Assembly (NCBI GenBank): GCA_002698965.1
Contig: PAAT01000152.1
Span: 1 to 41,868 of the forward strand
Origin: Rhodopirellula sp.
GTDB lineage: Bacteria; Planctomycetota; Planctomycetia; Pirellulales; Pirellulaceae
DNA length: 41,868 nt
Direction of reading: 5' to 3'
The notes beneath the pieces were generated by a model. The model saw only the letters and a list, made by a program, of their open reading frames with translations. It was not told the DNA's origin and searched no databases. Both the position numbers and the translations under genes were made by a program. Every line of letters starts with the position of its first letter. The first letter of the stretch is position 1. Shown here in pieces: positions 1 through 8,386 of this stretch.

Positions 1-240
1 CTTTGAATCGTTAGACGACATACCTCTTCCTAGACGAACAACCTAAGTTGCCAAAACTGCCAAAATTCAATTCCCGACAATTCCCAAACCTCCCTACTTA
101 TCAGACTGGGAGAAACAACTTTGCCCAATAGTTCGGACGCGAGACGGATGCAACTTGATAGAAATGTTAAGAAGCTAGCATGCAGCAAAAGCTGTAATCG
201 CAGGATAATCTTTCAAAGATGAAATCGTGGGGGAGTTCAA
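1..240. other. Non-coding stretch at window start
   Basis: I see no convincing gene here. The region lies downstream of the minus-strand hydrolase gene. A short T-arm-like stretch near 231-247 has no acceptor, D or anticodon arm around it, so it is not called as a tRNA. Confidence 0.4.
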
Positions 241-273
241 TCCCCTTGATTCAGTATTCGTGAATCAAGGGGA
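241..273 (-). terminator. Perfect 13-bp inverted repeat over the hydrolase stop codon
   Basis: Positions 241-253 and 261-273 are exact reverse complements separated by a 7-base loop (254-260). The stop codon of the minus-strand hydrolase gene lies in one arm and its last codons in the loop and other arm, so the hairpin would form at the very end of the message. Neither side has a clear run of T, so this may be a 3'-end stabiliser or a weak terminator rather than a textbook intrinsic one. Confidence 0.55.
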
Positions 274-1111
274 GCACAGCAGCAGCTAGATGAGGTACTT
301 TTTGCGAATACATGTGATCAGCCTCCTCAATCACTCGAACAGTAATCTGCTCTTCGAGTCCTGCATCGACGGCAATAGCTCGCAGCGAGCTATCCAAGCC
401 TGCGAATACGACTCCACTATGTTTCAGTTCGTGCCCACCAAAAATAAAATCTGTCGGCAGGGAAAGTCCGGCAATCATGGGCTCCAGATTATACTTTTCC
501 TGTTCCCCGTACTTATCCAAGTACGATTCAGCTGTGATCAAAAGCGGAAAAGGAACACTGACATCGACTAAACGCTCAGGTTCACCTTCCCTTATAGCTG
601 TTCGCGAATTTTCAATCGACTGAAGAAATTCCGCTCTACGTTCACCCTCCATAAAAGCCTTGTAAGATAGTCGGGGTGGAGAAATAGCAATCACCTTTTT
701 CAGTGCGTGATGGCATTGGTAACGCTGATAGTAAACTGCCTTCAGAGCTCCCAAGCTATGCCCTAACAGAATGACCTTTTCATACCTCGAAGCTGCCCAT
801 TCCATCCAGGCGTCAATATCCTGAATACACTGTTCAATACGCTCGTAACCTGCACCGAGCCTGCGTATTCCCATCCGACTCATACCGGTGTAGCAGTAAT
901 CATGTCCTCGTGTATTAACTCTCAGGCAATCAATTTTCGTATCAGTAATCGCTGTCACTAATTCGGCCATCATACGACTGCCATAAAAATTTCCACCTAC
1001 CCCATGAAGAAGAATCACCAGCGTTTCAGCAAGAGGACCCGCTGTCGCGCTCAGCGCACCATCAAGCCGAACTCCATCCCTTGTTTGAACTTTGACTAAT
1101 TCGACAAGCAT
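251..1111 (-). CDS. Alpha/beta-hydrolase fold protein, probable serine hydrolase
   Basis: This 286-residue protein has the alpha/beta-hydrolase layout: an oxyanion-type HGVGG loop at residues 36-40, the nucleophile elbow GHSLG at 117-121 (Ser119), and a late His266 in ADHMYS that fits the catalytic histidine. The acid residue is less certain and probably lies near the FGGHE segment around 224-228. There is no signal peptide or membrane segment, so it should be cytosolic. It starts at ATG 1111 and lies 60 bases downstream of the coiled-coil gene on the same strand, so the two may be cotranscribed. The substrate cannot be told; an esterase or acyl hydrolase role is the family default. Confidence 0.8.
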   Translation of the reverse strand: MLVELVKVQTRDGVRLDGALSATAGPLAETLVILLHGVGGNFYGSRMMAELVTAITDTKIDCLRVNTRGHDYCYTGMSRMGIRRLGAGYERIEQCIQDIDAWMEWAASRYEKVILLGHSLGALKAVYYQRYQCHHALKKVIAISPPRLSYKAFMEGERRAEFLQSIENSRTAIREGEPERLVDVSVPFPLLITAESYLDKYGEQEKYNLEPMIAGLSLPTDFIFGGHELKHSGVVFAGLDSSLRAIAVDAGLEEQITVRVIEEADHMYSQKVPHLAAAVLPLIHEY

Positions 1112-1171
1112 AGACGGCTAGTAGCTTTCCTACGTTTCAATTCCACATTGATTTCATGTGGGTACACGACG

Positions 1172-1639
1172 TTAAGAGGAGTCTTTTTCTGCCAGCTGCG
1201 ACAACACCTGCAGGACGCCATTAAGGTGTGCCAGTCGGGGACCATAGCGATCAACAAATTCCTGCAACATATAATCACTGTCCCGAAGCGAATACTCGTT
1301 CTCATCCACTTCATTGGTGAGCGATTGGAGGAATTCGTTTTGCACATCACTCAACACATCCACTGCGTCACGACAACTGCGGGCGAGTTCCGGATTCGAC
1401 TGTTTCCATCGTTCCAGTTCGGTTTGGCGTGCCTGTTGTTGAATACGACTCTGCTGAATCAATTCCTGCAACAGGTCATTCGTTTTGTCCTGCTGCGCGA
1501 TCATGCGTCGAAGCAGTGCCACAAAAAGAGTGTTGTCCTGGCCTTCCGATGCAGATTTGGCATCGCTACTCGCGGTGGATGCGGTGACATCAATGCTACT
1601 AAACATCGACTGGAGTTGTTTATTGGAGTCGTCAGCCAT
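1172..1639 (-). CDS. Hypothetical coiled-coil protein
   Basis: This 155-residue soluble protein has no recognised domain. The middle (about residues 40-80) is rich in Gln, Glu and Leu and looks like a coiled coil, and the C-terminal half is acidic and helical. I chose ATG at 1639 because GAGG lies eight bases upstream; a TTG three codons further up would overlap that ribosome-binding site. It sits upstream of the hydrolase gene on the same strand. The function is unknown; the composition suggests an oligomeric or scaffolding protein, but this is inference. Confidence 0.65.
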   Translation of the reverse strand: MADDSNKQLQSMFSSIDVTASTASSDAKSASEGQDNTLFVALLRRMIAQQDKTNDLLQELIQQSRIQQQARQTELERWKQSNPELARSCRDAVDVLSDVQNEFLQSLTNEVDENEYSLRDSDYMLQEFVDRYGPRLAHLNGVLQVLSQLAEKDSS

Positions 1640-1917
1640 GGTAAGCAACCTCGAAACTACTGGGGGACACCTTCTATTTTCGCTAGTAGTCGTAAATTAC
1701 TCAACTTCAATTAAGCGAACTTTTGAACAAATTATGATATATCCGTCTAGCCTATCCCTCGTGGCACTGAATCTAATTCCAGTCTCCTTGAATACCGCTC
1801 TATTCTAGGATATTTTGGAAGATTGTGGAGTGGACAGTTAGGCAAAGCAAGTAACACTAGAACCACTAAACACTGAAATTTTACCTGAAAATCAAAACGC
1901 TTATACTGGAACAATCA
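1640..1917. promoter_or_regulatory. Divergent intergenic region upstream of the luxE/paaK-like gene
   Basis: About 280 bases separate the minus-strand coiled-coil gene from the plus-strand ligase gene, so promoters for both directions are expected here. A weak plus-strand candidate is TTGAAT at 1788-1793 and TATTTT at 1811-1816 with 17-base spacing; each box matches the sigma-70 consensus at only four positions. I see no clear operator. Confidence 0.3.
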
Positions 1918-3030
1918 ATGAGCGATAATCTTGATCAGTCTGTCTCCGATGCCAAATCAAAACTAGATGCCCACACGCACGAAATCGTGCAGTGGCACTT
2001 CCATGAATCCACAGGAAGTCCCTTCTGGCTTGGGAAGAAAGCAGAGCTAAACTTTGACCCTCTTACAGAAGTTAAAGGCTTCGATGACCTGAAAAAATTC
2101 CCGCTTTTCGAAGATGAATGGCTCCGCGGCGGACCGGTTAATCGTTGGATTCCAAAAGGTCTTGAAGGCCAACCCACCTTTGTTTTTGAAACGGGTGGAA
2201 CAACCGGCATTCCGAAAAGTCGTGTTGTGATAGAAGATCACCGGCTGGATTACGAGATGTTCAGCGAAACGTTGCCGGATAAGTACTTTCCGAAGGGTGC
2301 CAACTGGCTGATGCTTGGCCCGTCGGGACCGCGCCGTTTACGATTAGCGGTCGAACACCTATGCCAGCACCGTGGTGGTATCTGCTTCTGCATTGACCTT
2401 GACCCACGTTGGGTCGTAAAGGTCATTAAAAAAGGCTGGATGGATCACTTGGAAGAATACAAAAAGCACTGTATCGATCAGGCGATCACCGTGTTAACTG
2501 CTGGTCATGACATTAAATGCATGTTCGCCACTCCTAAGCTGCTTGACCAACTTGCGACTGCGTTGGAGGAACGTGGAACCAGCCTTCCTGAGATCGGTAT
2601 CACCGGTATCTTCTCGGGCGGGACTGAATTCACTCCCCAGTGGACTCGATACTGCGTCGAAGAACTCTTTGGTGGACCACCGGAAGAGAGCGGCGTCTAT
2701 ATGACTCCGACGTACGGTAACACGCTCATGGGATTAGCTTGTAGCGAACCTGTCACGAAAGAAAATAAATACAAAATCACTTATCACGCCCCGCAACCAC
2801 GAGCTGCAACCGAAGTTGTGTCATTTGATGATCCGAATGAGTTAGTTGGTTACGGAGAAACTGGACGCGTCAAACTAACGACCTTAACCCGGGAACTCTT
2901 CATCCCCGGCTTCCTGGAGCGTGACGAAGCAGAACGTGAAGAACCACACGAGATGTATCCGTGGGATGGGGTCTCCGGTGTTCGTCCGTATCACGTGTTC
3001 GCCAAGAGCACAACCGTGGGCGTTTACTAA
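1918..3030 (+). CDS. LuxE/PaaK-like adenylate-forming ligase
   Basis: This 370-residue protein belongs to the AMP-forming acyl-activating superfamily. The phosphate-binding A3 loop TGGTTGIPKS is at residues 92-101, and a later segment, TPTYGNT, resembles the A5 adenine-binding motif. It is short for phenylacetate-CoA ligase (about 430 residues) and lacks a full C-terminal swivel domain, which fits LuxE-type acyl-protein synthetases better. It probably activates a carboxylic acid as acyl-AMP. The LuxC/ALDH-like reductase follows 63 bases later, matching the LuxE-LuxC partnership in which an activated acyl group is reduced to an aldehyde. No luciferase genes are present. The true substrate, and whether the acceptor is CoA, the partner enzyme or the GcvH-like carrier downstream, are open. 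Confidence 0.75.
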   Translation: MSDNLDQSVSDAKSKLDAHTHEIVQWHFHESTGSPFWLGKKAELNFDPLTEVKGFDDLKKFPLFEDEWLRGGPVNRWIPKGLEGQPTFVFETGGTTGIPKSRVVIEDHRLDYEMFSETLPDKYFPKGANWLMLGPSGPRRLRLAVEHLCQHRGGICFCIDLDPRWVVKVIKKGWMDHLEEYKKHCIDQAITVLTAGHDIKCMFATPKLLDQLATALEERGTSLPEIGITGIFSGGTEFTPQWTRYCVEELFGGPPEESGVYMTPTYGNTLMGLACSEPVTKENKYKITYHAPQPRAATEVVSFDDPNELVGYGETGRVKLTTLTRELFIPGFLERDEAEREEPHEMYPWDGVSGVRPYHVFAKSTTVGVY

Positions 3031-3093
3031 TCGCCCTGAACGATTGACTGCTCCACACAAAGAAAATAACTAGAAGGCAAAGAGGAGAAAACC

Positions 3094-4524
3094 GTGGTTA
3101 ACATTCCCGTTATTCGCTGGGGCGAAGAATACGAATCCCTGGAAACGCAGGAACTGGTACATCATGCAACCGGAGATATCATCGGCACGCAAAGCATGGC
3201 AAATGGCGGGCTGATCACCCGTGACATGCGAAAAGCTCAGCAGGCCCGGGATATCCTTAAGCAATTCTCAATCGAGGAGCTTGTTGAAAAAATGGGAAAG
3301 GCAGGTGACTTATTCGTCAACGGAAACCTGTCGATTGGTGATTCAGAGCAAACGCCTCAGGACTTCATCGTCCAGCAGTCGGCCACCACGGGGCTGCCTG
3401 AACACATGGTGGAACTTGGCATGTCCAAGAACGCCTTCGTAATGAATAACATGGGGCGCATCATCGATGCTTTGACCCGTGGATTGCCACTGGATATCCT
3501 CAGCAGCGGCTGGGGAAAGGAAGCTCGTGGCATCCCCGTCAGCTACCAGTGCCAAACTCCAATTTTAGCCGCGGTACTACCATCTAATTCTCCTGGTGTT
3601 CACACGCTTTGGCTTCCCGCTGTCCCCCTTCAAATCGGCTTGGTTCTCAAGCCGGGGCAAAAAGAACCCTGGACGCCTTATCGTATGTTTGCCGCAATGG
3701 TAGCAGCCGGGATCCCAAAAGAGATCTGGTGTTTATATCCCGGAAGCGGAGCTGAGATCGGATCAGCGGTGTTAAGCAAATGCAAACGGTCTATGATCTT
3801 TGGTAGCAAGCAAACCGTCGATAACTATAAAGGCAACCCGCAGGTTCAAGCTCACGGTCCGGGTTTCTCCAAAATCCTAATTGGTGACGACTGTGTCGAT
3901 AACTGGGAAGAGTACATCGACCTAATTGTTGAAAGTATTTACATCAATGGCGGTCGTGGTTGTATCAATACTTCCAGTATCTGGGCGTCAAGGCATACCG
4001 AGGAAATCGCCCAGGCTCTGGCCGAAAAGCTAGGTCCCATCGAAGCACTTCCGCCAACCGATCCGAAGGCCGGTCTGGCCGCCTTTACGATTGATGGCAT
4101 GGCAACTGCAATTTGGGATTCTATTAAAGATGATCTCGACGAAGATGGAGTCACCCATGTCACCGGACAATACGGAGATCGTTTGATCGAAAAAGAACTT
4201 TGTGGATACATCCGACCGACAATTGTCCACTGCAAGAGTCCCGAAAACGCGATCGCTCAAAAGGAATATATGTTCCCGTTTGCGAGCGTCGTCGAATGCC
4301 CTGAGGACAAGATGCTCGGCACCATCGGTGAAACTCTGGTTTGTACCGGTATCACGAATAACGAGTCCTTACGCAATCAGTTAATTGACTGCACAGAAAT
4401 TGACCGGCTCAACCTTGGCCCTGTCCCTACTACCAAGCTTAACTGGCTACAGCCTCACGAGGGTAACATTATCGACTTCCTGTTCCGCAACCGAGCGTTT
4501 CAGGTGCCTGAAGAGTTACTGTAG
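3094..4524 (+). CDS. LuxC/aldehyde-dehydrogenase-like acyl reductase
   Basis: This 476-residue member of the ALDH superfamily has a putative catalytic cysteine at Cys290 in NGGRGCINTSS. The segment around 165-190 (LPSNSPGV...LKPGQ) resembles the cofactor-binding region of LuxC-type acyl-CoA reductases. The usual ALDH general-base Glu motif is not obvious, which fits an acyl-reductase more than a classical aldehyde oxidiser. The GTG start at 3094 is supported by GAGGAG seven bases upstream. It lies between the adenylating ligase and the iron alcohol dehydrogenase, so acid to aldehyde to alcohol (or the reverse) is a coherent reading. Family placement is good; direction and substrate are inference. 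Confidence 0.8.
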   Translation: MVNIPVIRWGEEYESLETQELVHHATGDIIGTQSMANGGLITRDMRKAQQARDILKQFSIEELVEKMGKAGDLFVNGNLSIGDSEQTPQDFIVQQSATTGLPEHMVELGMSKNAFVMNNMGRIIDALTRGLPLDILSSGWGKEARGIPVSYQCQTPILAAVLPSNSPGVHTLWLPAVPLQIGLVLKPGQKEPWTPYRMFAAMVAAGIPKEIWCLYPGSGAEIGSAVLSKCKRSMIFGSKQTVDNYKGNPQVQAHGPGFSKILIGDDCVDNWEEYIDLIVESIYINGGRGCINTSSIWASRHTEEIAQALAEKLGPIEALPPTDPKAGLAAFTIDGMATAIWDSIKDDLDEDGVTHVTGQYGDRLIEKELCGYIRPTIVHCKSPENAIAQKEYMFPFASVVECPEDKMLGTIGETLVCTGITNNESLRNQLIDCTEIDRLNLGPVPTTKLNWLQPHEGNIIDFLFRNRAFQVPEELL

Positions 4525-4544
4525 TTACTCCCCCACCAAGCCAA

Positions 4545-4575
4545 TGTTTGCTTAGGTAGATAAGCCATGCAAACA
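4545..4575 (+). promoter_or_regulatory. Stem-loop between reductase and alcohol dehydrogenase genes
   Basis: TGTTTGC (4545-4551) and GCAAACA (4569-4575) are exact reverse complements. Inside them GCTTA (4550-4554) pairs with TAAGC (4561-4565), so two alternative stems share bases. It lies directly before a terminator-like hairpin, which gives the pair an attenuator-like look. Confidence 0.4.
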
Positions 4576-4585
4576 AAATTGAAAG

Positions 4586-4620
4586 AGCCCGACATGTCGC
4601 AGTGGTGTGTTGGGCTTTTA
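4586..4620 (+). terminator. Intrinsic terminator-like hairpin before the alcohol dehydrogenase gene
   Basis: AGCCCGACA (4586-4594) pairs with TGTTGGGCT (4608-4616), with one G-U pair, followed by TTTT at 4616-4619. A competing 10-base palindrome (4590-4599) lies inside. The hairpin ends 17 bases before the ATG of the next gene, so it could end or attenuate the upstream transcript. Confidence 0.55.
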
Positions 4621-4636
4621 CCAAGAGACACCTGTC

Positions 4637-5785
4637 ATGGATTTCCTAGATCTGGATTGCCCAACCAAGATATTGTTCGGCGCTCACACGTTTGAACAAT
4701 TGGGTAAAACGATAAGCAACTGGGGCTGTCACCGCGCCATGATCGTGAGTGACCCGGGAATCGTTGCGTTAGGTTACCCTGAAAAAGCGATCGATCTGCT
4801 AAAAACACAGGGAATAGATGCCATACTTTATACCGGTGTCCGTGAAAACCCGTCGTCGGACGATGTCATTCATGGTGTCGAAGCGGCCAACCAATGGCAA
4901 CCTGATCTTCTCATCGGTTTAGGTGGCGGCAGTTCCATGGACTGTGCAAAAGGAATGAACTTCGTCTACACCAACGGCGGAGCTATTCAGGATTACTGGG
5001 GAATTGGCAAAGCCAAAAAACCGATGCTTCCGATGGTCGCGATCCCGACAACAGCTGGCACCGGAAGCGAAACCCAATCGTTTGCCCTGATCTCTGACGC
5101 TGAAACTCATGTCAAAATGGCTTGTGGCGATCAAAAAGCGACCTGCCGTCTGGCAATTCTGGATCCAGTCTTAACGGTTACTCAACCTAATCGCTTAACA
5201 GCTTTGACCGGTATTGATGCCATCGCTCATGCCGTCGAAACAATGGTCACAACAAAACGCAACGAGAAGTCGCTGCATTTCAGCCAGCGTGCCTGGCAGT
5301 TGTTAGCCAAGAACTTCCCTCTTGTTCTGGAAAACCCGGAAGATCTTGAATCTCGAGGGGGAATGCAAATGGGAGCGTGTCTGGCTGGAATTGCCATTGA
5401 GAATTCAATGCTCGGAGCTACGCATGCTTTGGCAAATCCACTCACCGCTCATTATGGAATCGTTCACGGTCAAGCGATCGCCACCATGTTACCGCATGTT
5501 ATTCGATTCAATGCTAAAAAAATGGAAAGCGACTATACACTGCTGGCAGAACTGGCAGCTGAAAATTCTCCTATAATAACGGAAGCCAGCTCGGGTCAAC
5601 TTGCTACTTTCATTTCGGGTCTGATACGAAAGGCCGGCTTAGCAGGGGATCTGCGGTCACAAAATGTTGAGCAGAGCCTATTGCCGCAGTTGGCGGAGGA
5701 CGCTAACAAACAGTGGACAAAACAATTTAACCCTCTTACAGTAGAAACTGAGGACTTATTGTCACTCTACCAACAGGCGTTTTAG
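4637..5785 (+). CDS. Iron-containing alcohol dehydrogenase (FucO-like family)
   Basis: This 382-residue protein is a type III, metal-dependent alcohol dehydrogenase. The NAD-binding GGGSSMD motif starts at residue 96. The metal ligands are in place: Asp194 and His198 in GIDAIAHAVE, His263 in GATHALANPL and His277 in IVHGQA, almost the same numbering as E. coli FucO. I chose ATG 4637, preceded by AAGAG, over a GTG ten codons upstream that lies within the terminator-like hairpin. It should interconvert an aldehyde and an alcohol with NAD(H) in the cytosol. After the LuxE- and LuxC-like genes, it would act on the aldehyde they make. Family assignment is strong; the substrate is unknown. Confidence 0.9.
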   Translation: MDFLDLDCPTKILFGAHTFEQLGKTISNWGCHRAMIVSDPGIVALGYPEKAIDLLKTQGIDAILYTGVRENPSSDDVIHGVEAANQWQPDLLIGLGGGSSMDCAKGMNFVYTNGGAIQDYWGIGKAKKPMLPMVAIPTTAGTGSETQSFALISDAETHVKMACGDQKATCRLAILDPVLTVTQPNRLTALTGIDAIAHAVETMVTTKRNEKSLHFSQRAWQLLAKNFPLVLENPEDLESRGGMQMGACLAGIAIENSMLGATHALANPLTAHYGIVHGQAIATMLPHVIRFNAKKMESDYTLLAELAAENSPIITEASSGQLATFISGLIRKAGLAGDLRSQNVEQSLLPQLAEDANKQWTKQFNPLTVETEDLLSLYQQAF

Positions 5786-5800
5786 CCAATTCAGCCAACG

Positions 5801-5819
5801 ATTTCTCATGTGGAGAAAT
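5801..5819 (+). other. Small stem-loop before the beta-propeller gene
   Basis: ATTTCTC (5801-5807) and GAGAAAT (5813-5819) are exact reverse complements around a 5-base loop. It lies between the alcohol dehydrogenase stop and the beta-propeller start. No T-run follows, so a terminator is unlikely. Confidence 0.35.
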
Positions 5820-5841
5820 GACATAAAATGAGAATCAAACT

Positions 5842-7005
5842 ATGAATAGCCTTTCTAAAAGCCTTCTCGTTTTCACCATGACCTGTATCTTACTACTCGA
5901 TGGTCTTTCGTTAGAAACCATCGCGCAAGATAAAGCTCCCGAAAAGCCTGCCACTGTCAAAATCGATAACTGGGAGTATTTCCGAGGTAATGCCTTAAGT
6001 CAGGGAGTCGCTAAAAGTCTGCTTCCGGAAAAGCCTGACCTGCTATGGGAATTCGAAGTTAAGGAAGGGGCCTTTGAGGTCACTCCGGCGATCGTTGACG
6101 GAGTGGTTTATGTTGGTGATCTTGATGGCGCATTGTTCGCCTTAAATCTGAAGGATGGAAAGCAGGTTTGGAAGAGTACGATTGAAAGTGGATTTGTATC
6201 CTCTCCTGCTTATCGCGACGGACGAATCTATCTGGGTGACTACGACGGTGTGTTCTATTGTTTTCAAGCCAAAGATGGGAAATTGCTATGGCAATATGAG
6301 ACGGGTGCCGAAGTAAATTCGTCGGCCAACTTCTATAAAGACAATGTACTTGTCGGTTCTCAGGATGCCACGCTGTATTGTCTTGCAGCCAAGGACGGTG
6401 GCTTGGTTTGGAAGCACGAAATTGCTGATCAAATCCGCTGTTCCCCGACGGTTGTAGGAGACAGGACCTTTGTTGCGGGTTGTGATGCCAAGCTACATAT
6501 TATTGACTTGCTTAAAGGTGAAAAAATCAAGGAAGTAGAACTCGACGGCCCAACTGGTTCGACTCCGGCAGTACATGGTAATAATGTTTACTTCGGAACG
6601 GAGGGAGCTTCCGTCTTTTCTATTAACTTCAAGGAAGCGAAAGTCGACTGGCAATACACAAATGAGGCAAGTACATTACCCTATCGTTCCAGTGTCGCGA
6701 TTCATGATGGGATCGTCATTATTGGCGGACAAAATCGATTCGTTCAGGCATTCCAAATATCGGACGGTAAGGAAATCTGGCAAAAGCAGATTCGCGGCCG
6801 AGTGGAAGCTTCCCCTGTAGTGGTTGGTAAGCGGGTTTTTGTCGCTGGTTCAAATGGACGTATTACCGCTTTTGAATACAAAACTGGCAAACAGGTTTGG
6901 GAGTACGAAGCCGGAGGTGGATTCACAGGCTCACCGGCTATCTCCCAGCAAAAACTTGTCATTGCCAGTAACGACGGTAAAGTTTATTGCTTTGGAAAAA
7001 AATAA
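5842..7005 (+). CDS. Secreted PQQ-like beta-propeller repeat protein
   Basis: This 387-residue protein has an N-terminal signal peptide (about residues 1-29, hydrophobic core LLVFTMTCILLLDGL). The rest consists of roughly seven repeats of the PQQ-type pattern, with segments such as VVYVGDLDGALFALN and DGKQVWK recurring about every 40-45 residues. It resembles BamB and the propeller of quinoprotein dehydrogenases, but I see no clear catalytic Asp/Glu set or haem motif, so enzyme activity cannot be claimed. It should act outside the cytoplasmic membrane. It lies 56 bases after the alcohol dehydrogenase gene and may be in the same operon, which would link the cytosolic pathway to an exported binding protein. 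Confidence 0.85.
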   Translation: MNSLSKSLLVFTMTCILLLDGLSLETIAQDKAPEKPATVKIDNWEYFRGNALSQGVAKSLLPEKPDLLWEFEVKEGAFEVTPAIVDGVVYVGDLDGALFALNLKDGKQVWKSTIESGFVSSPAYRDGRIYLGDYDGVFYCFQAKDGKLLWQYETGAEVNSSANFYKDNVLVGSQDATLYCLAAKDGGLVWKHEIADQIRCSPTVVGDRTFVAGCDAKLHIIDLLKGEKIKEVELDGPTGSTPAVHGNNVYFGTEGASVFSINFKEAKVDWQYTNEASTLPYRSSVAIHDGIVIIGGQNRFVQAFQISDGKEIWQKQIRGRVEASPVVVGKRVFVAGSNGRITAFEYKTGKQVWEYEAGGGFTGSPAISQQKLVIASNDGKVYCFGKK

Positions 7006-7078
7006 GCAGGTACCTGTAAACTGATAAGCGATACTAAACAGATACGTTCTGAACCACTCGAAAGCACAAACCACTCAC

Positions 7079-8386
7079 ATGGCTGATACAACGAAAACAG
7101 AAGTTGGTAGTTATTTCATCTCGAACTACCCTCCGTTCTCGCAATGGGAGCAAAATCAGCTGGATGATGTGAAAGAGGTCTTTTCAAATCCGCCTCTGGA
7201 AGCCACGCCTCTCGGCTTGTATCTGCATATTCCGTTTTGTAGAAAACGTTGTAAGTTTTGCTATTTCAAGGTCTTTACGGATAACAAAGCTAAAGATATC
7301 GAGCTGTATGTCTCTGCGTTATCGCGTGAAATTGAGTTAATTTCTAAACAACAGATCATGGGCGGGCGGCCTTTCCGGTTTGTTTACTTCGGGGGTGGTA
7401 CGCCGTCTTACCTCAGCGCAAAACAACTTACCAGTCTGGTCGACCGATTGCGGGAAAATATCGACTGGTCTTTGGCTGAAGAAGTCACGTTCGAATGTGA
7501 GCCCGGCACTTTGCAGGAAGGCAAGGTCAAAACACTCAAAGAACTGGGGGTCACTCGCCTCAGTCTGGGCATTGAAAACTTCAGCGATAAAATCCTCGAA
7601 GAAAATGGGCGAGCTCACTTAACCAAGGAAGTGTATCGCTCATGGGAATGGATTCGTGCTGCAGATTTCTACAACGTCAACATCGACCTGATCTCAGGGA
7701 TGGTCGGCGAGACCTGGGACAATTGGAAAGAAAACATTCGCAAGACGATCGAGTTAGATCCTGAAAGCGTCACCATCTACCAGATGGAGCTTCCTTTCAA
7801 CACCGTTTACTCCAAAGACATTCTGGGCGATGAGATCGAAACTCCGGTGGCTGATTGGGAAACTAAACGAGCATGGCTCAATTATGCCTACGACGAACTG
7901 CAGGCTGCCGGCTATCATATTTCCAGTGCCTATACGTTGATCAAGAATCCTGAAAAGGTTAGCTTCAGTTACCGAGACAATCTTTGGTCCGGCTCCGATC
8001 TGCTTGCGACCGGAATTGCTAGTTTTGGTCATGCCTCCGGCATCCATTATCAAAATCTTCCCGAGTGGAAGGACTATATTGGTTCATTGCTGGATAATAA
8101 TGAACTGCCACTGGGGCGAGCATTTCGCCCTACGGAGAATCAAAAGCTAATTCGCGAGATGATTCTGCAACTAAAACGCGGATATCTGGATGCCGGTTAT
8201 TTCCGCAATAAATTCCAGGTAGAGATTACCGGGAAGTGGTCCGCAGAATGGCAACAACATATCGACGACGGCATGGTTACCATCGATGGAGACCGTATTG
8301 AATTGACTCGTAAAGGTTTTCTGCATGCCGACGCGTTGCTTCCGATTTTCTTTGAGCCGGAGCATCAGGGGATCCGCTATACCTAA
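7079..8386 (+). CDS. HemN/HemW-like radical SAM protein
   Basis: This 435-residue protein carries the radical-SAM cluster motif CX3CX2C at Cys54, Cys58 and Cys61, in the context IPFCRKRCKFCYF, and the SAM-contacting GGGTP at 105-109. The LYLHIPFC lead-in, YFGGGTPS and the C-terminal winged-helix-like region are those of the HemN/HemW family (coproporphyrinogen oxidase-like). The family also includes haem chaperones, class C methyltransferases and cyclopropanases, so a haem role should not be assumed. Its TAA stop overlaps the ATG of the GcvH-like gene (TAATG at 8384-8388), implying translational coupling and a joint job. There are no other haem-synthesis genes nearby. Confidence 0.85.
   Translation: MADTTKTEVGSYFISNYPPFSQWEQNQLDDVKEVFSNPPLEATPLGLYLHIPFCRKRCKFCYFKVFTDNKAKDIELYVSALSREIELISKQQIMGGRPFRFVYFGGGTPSYLSAKQLTSLVDRLRENIDWSLAEEVTFECEPGTLQEGKVKTLKELGVTRLSLGIENFSDKILEENGRAHLTKEVYRSWEWIRAADFYNVNIDLISGMVGETWDNWKENIRKTIELDPESVTIYQMELPFNTVYSKDILGDEIETPVADWETKRAWLNYAYDELQAAGYHISSAYTLIKNPEKVSFSYRDNLWSGSDLLATGIASFGHASGIHYQNLPEWKDYIGSLLDNNELPLGRAFRPTENQKLIREMILQLKRGYLDAGYFRNKFQVEITGKWSAEWQQHIDDGMVTIDGDRIELTRKGFLHADALLPIFFEPEHQGIRYT

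Noticed and set aside
225..273. T-arm-like stretch resembling part of a tRNA
   Set aside because: No acceptor stem, D arm or anticodon arm can be drawn around it; the sequence is better explained by the 13-bp inverted repeat.
1148..1714. 188-codon plus-strand frame opposite the coiled-coil gene
   Set aside because: It is antisense to a minus-strand gene with a better ribosome-binding site and more protein-like composition, and it matches no family.
7079..8386. Calling the radical SAM gene hemN or hemW
   Set aside because: The family includes several non-haem enzymes, no haem genes are nearby, and it is coupled to a lipoyl-carrier gene; only the family can be supported.
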